Assembly (NCBI GenBank): GCA_005799475.1
Contig: SYGQ01000002.1
Coordinates: 1 to 6,586 of the forward strand
Reading direction: 5' to 3'
DNA from: Planctomycetia bacterium
GTDB lineage: Bacteria > Planctomycetota > Phycisphaerae > Phycisphaerales > SM1A02
DNA: 6,586 nt
Shown: positions 5,545 through 6,586 of the stretch, piece after piece
Position numbering within the stretch: the first letter of the stretch is position 1
Layout of the letters: every line of letters begins with the position of its first letter
Position numbers and translations under genes: made by a program
The notes under the pieces: generated by a model
Told to the model about the DNA's origin: nothing
The model's input: only the letters and a program-made list of their open reading frames with translations
Databases searched by the model: none

Positions 5545-6586
5545 TCAGGTGCGCCAGACATCCGCCGCGCCCGACCCGAACCATCGCGTCGAGACGACCC
5601 GCTGTTGCGTGAAGAACTGGACGCCCTCTTGGCCCTGAATGTGCAGGTCGCCATAGAACGACCCGTCCCAGCCGGTGAACGGGAACATCGCCATCGTCGC
5701 CGGGACGCCGACATTGATGCCGACCATGCCCGCCTTGACGCGGTGCTTGAACTCGTGCGCGGCGTGGCCGCTTCGCGTGAAGATTGCCGCGCCATTGCCA
5801 TACGGCGATGCGTTGGCGATCTCCACGGCGGCTTCGAGCGTGTCGGCGCGCATCACATTGAGGACGGGGCCGAAGACTTCTTCCTTTGCGATGGCCATGG
5901 ACTGAGCCACTTCGTCGACAATCGTGGCACCCACGAAGAATCCGCCGAGCGCGCCCGGCACTTTCGCGCCTCGGCCATCGCAGAGGACTCGTGCGCCTTC
6001 GCGCTCGCCGGAGGCCACCAACGACTCGACTCGGTCGCGGTGCGCCGCCGTGATGAGTGGACCCATGTCTGGCTGCGACGCGGGATCGTCGGTGCGGCCA
6101 ATGCGAACACTGCGAGCGGCGGTTGTGAGCGGGGCAAGCAGTCGGTCGGCCGCCCCCGCGACAACGATCGCCGTCGAGCCAGCCATGCAGCGCTCACCCG
6201 CGCAGCCAAAGGCCGCCGTGCCGAGCGCCTCGACGGTCTTCTCGATATCCGCGTCGGGCATCACGACGATGTAGTTCTTCGCGCCGCCGTTGGCCTGCAC
6301 TCGCTTGCCGTGGCGTGTGCCCGTTTCATAGATGTGCTTGGCGACCGGGGTGCTTCCCACGAACGAGATGGCGCGCACCAACGGATGCACGAGGAGCGCG
6401 TCGACGCAGGCGCGTCCACCGTGAACGATGTTGAACACTCCCGCGGGCAGTCCCGCTTCAAGGAGCAGTTCGCCGAGGATGACCGCGCCCAGCGGCACCC
6501 GTTCACTTGGCTTCAGGACGAATGTGTTGCCGCACGCGATCGCGGTCGGAAACATCCACAGCGGCACCATCACCGGAAAATTGAAC
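5545..6586 (-). CDS. mmsA: CoA-acylating (methyl)malonate-semialdehyde dehydrogenase, N-terminus outside window
   Basis: An aldehyde dehydrogenase of the MmsA/IolA group. It converts malonate semialdehyde to acetyl-CoA and methylmalonate semialdehyde to propionyl-CoA with NAD+, CoA and loss of CO2. The window holds the last 346 complete residues, starting FNFPVMVPLWMFP. By comparison with IolA (about 490 residues), roughly 150 N-terminal residues are missing. Numbering from that Phe, KPSER (25-29) and FVGSTPV (75-81) are cofactor-binding motifs. The catalytic Cys133 lies in GCAGERCMAG (codon 6187-6189), preceded by the Arg typical of this subfamily. EEVFGPV (235-241) and FPFTGWDGSFYGDLH (301-315) follow. 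The general-base Glu of hydrolytic aldehyde dehydrogenases (usual ELGGKN) is replaced, with ANGGAKN at 98-104, as expected for a CoA-acylating enzyme. GTG at 6573 is an internal Val codon, not a start. It is the most upstream operon gene visible and supplies the final step after the transaminase. Confidence 0.95.
   Translation of the reverse strand, partial: FNFPVMVPLWMFPTAIACGNTFVLKPSERVPLGAVILGELLLEAGLPAGVFNIVHGGRACVDALLVHPLVRAISFVGSTPVAKHIYETGTRHGKRVQANGGAKNYIVVMPDADIEKTVEALGTAAFGCAGERCMAGSTAIVVAGAADRLLAPLTTAARSVRIGRTDDPASQPDMGPLITAAHRDRVESLVASGEREGARVLCDGRGAKVPGALGGFFVGATIVDEVAQSMAIAKEEVFGPVLNVMRADTLEAAVEIANASPYGNGAAIFTRSGHAAHEFKHRVKAGMVGINVGVPATMAMFPFTGWDGSFYGDLHIQGQEGVQFFTQQRVVSTRWFGSGAADVWRT

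Larger units (their letters stand above)
624..6586 (-). other. Predicted pyrimidine (or hydantoin) catabolic operon, right end open
   Basis: The five minus-strand genes run mmsA, dihydropyrimidinase, permease, aminotransferase, cutC, with junctions of 15 nt, a 4-nt overlap, a 4-nt overlap and 9 nt. No gap is long enough for a usual internal promoter or terminator, so co-transcription is inferred. Four products form consecutive or supporting steps of the reductive uracil/thymine route. The promoter and any regulator must lie beyond the window's right edge. No T-tailed terminator is seen after cutC. Confidence 0.8.

Noticed and set aside
6571..6573. GTG at 6573 as the start of the dehydrogenase
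   Set aside because: The frame continues to the window edge with the conserved FNFP residues in front of it, and starting here would remove about 150 residues of the family's N-terminal region.

Overview
This is a GC-rich bacterial window, dense with genes and split by one convergent junction. Short intergenic gaps, ATGA overlaps and a formylglycine-generating-enzyme-fold (FGE, SUMF1) protein suggest a high-GC bacterium. Planctomycetota and Myxococcota often carry such proteins, but nothing here fixes the phylum.

Left end (1-426, + strand): the C-terminal part of an FGE-fold protein whose beginning lies outside the window. It keeps the fold's signature motifs but not the two active-site cysteines of true FGE. 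A 197-bp convergent gap follows (427-623), with a good rho-independent terminator for the + strand gene at 533-560.

Rest of the window (624-6586, - strand): five tightly packed genes read from right to left. They are an MmsA-type CoA-acylating (methyl)malonate-semialdehyde dehydrogenase (5' end outside the window), a dihydropyrimidinase/D-hydantoinase, an NCS1-family nucleobase/hydantoin permease, an AGXT2-like class-III aminotransferase, and a CutC-family TIM-barrel protein. Two junctions are 4-bp ATGA overlaps and the other two are gaps of 15 and 9 nt, so a single transcript is very likely. Its promoter must lie beyond position 6586.

The first four products fit reductive pyrimidine catabolism. 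The permease imports the base or its cyclic derivative, and the dihydropyrimidinase opens dihydrouracil or dihydrothymine. The aminotransferase converts beta-alanine or 3-aminoisobutyrate to the semialdehyde, and MmsA turns that into acetyl-CoA or propionyl-CoA. Beta-ureidopropionase and dihydropyrimidine dehydrogenase, which the route also needs, are not in the window. Hydantoin use is an alternative reading of the same genes.

I do not see a clearly undescribed system. The points most worth a second look are CutC as the last gene of a pyrimidine operon, its loss of the family's conserved His, and an identical 14-bp sequence spanning both ATGA overlaps.
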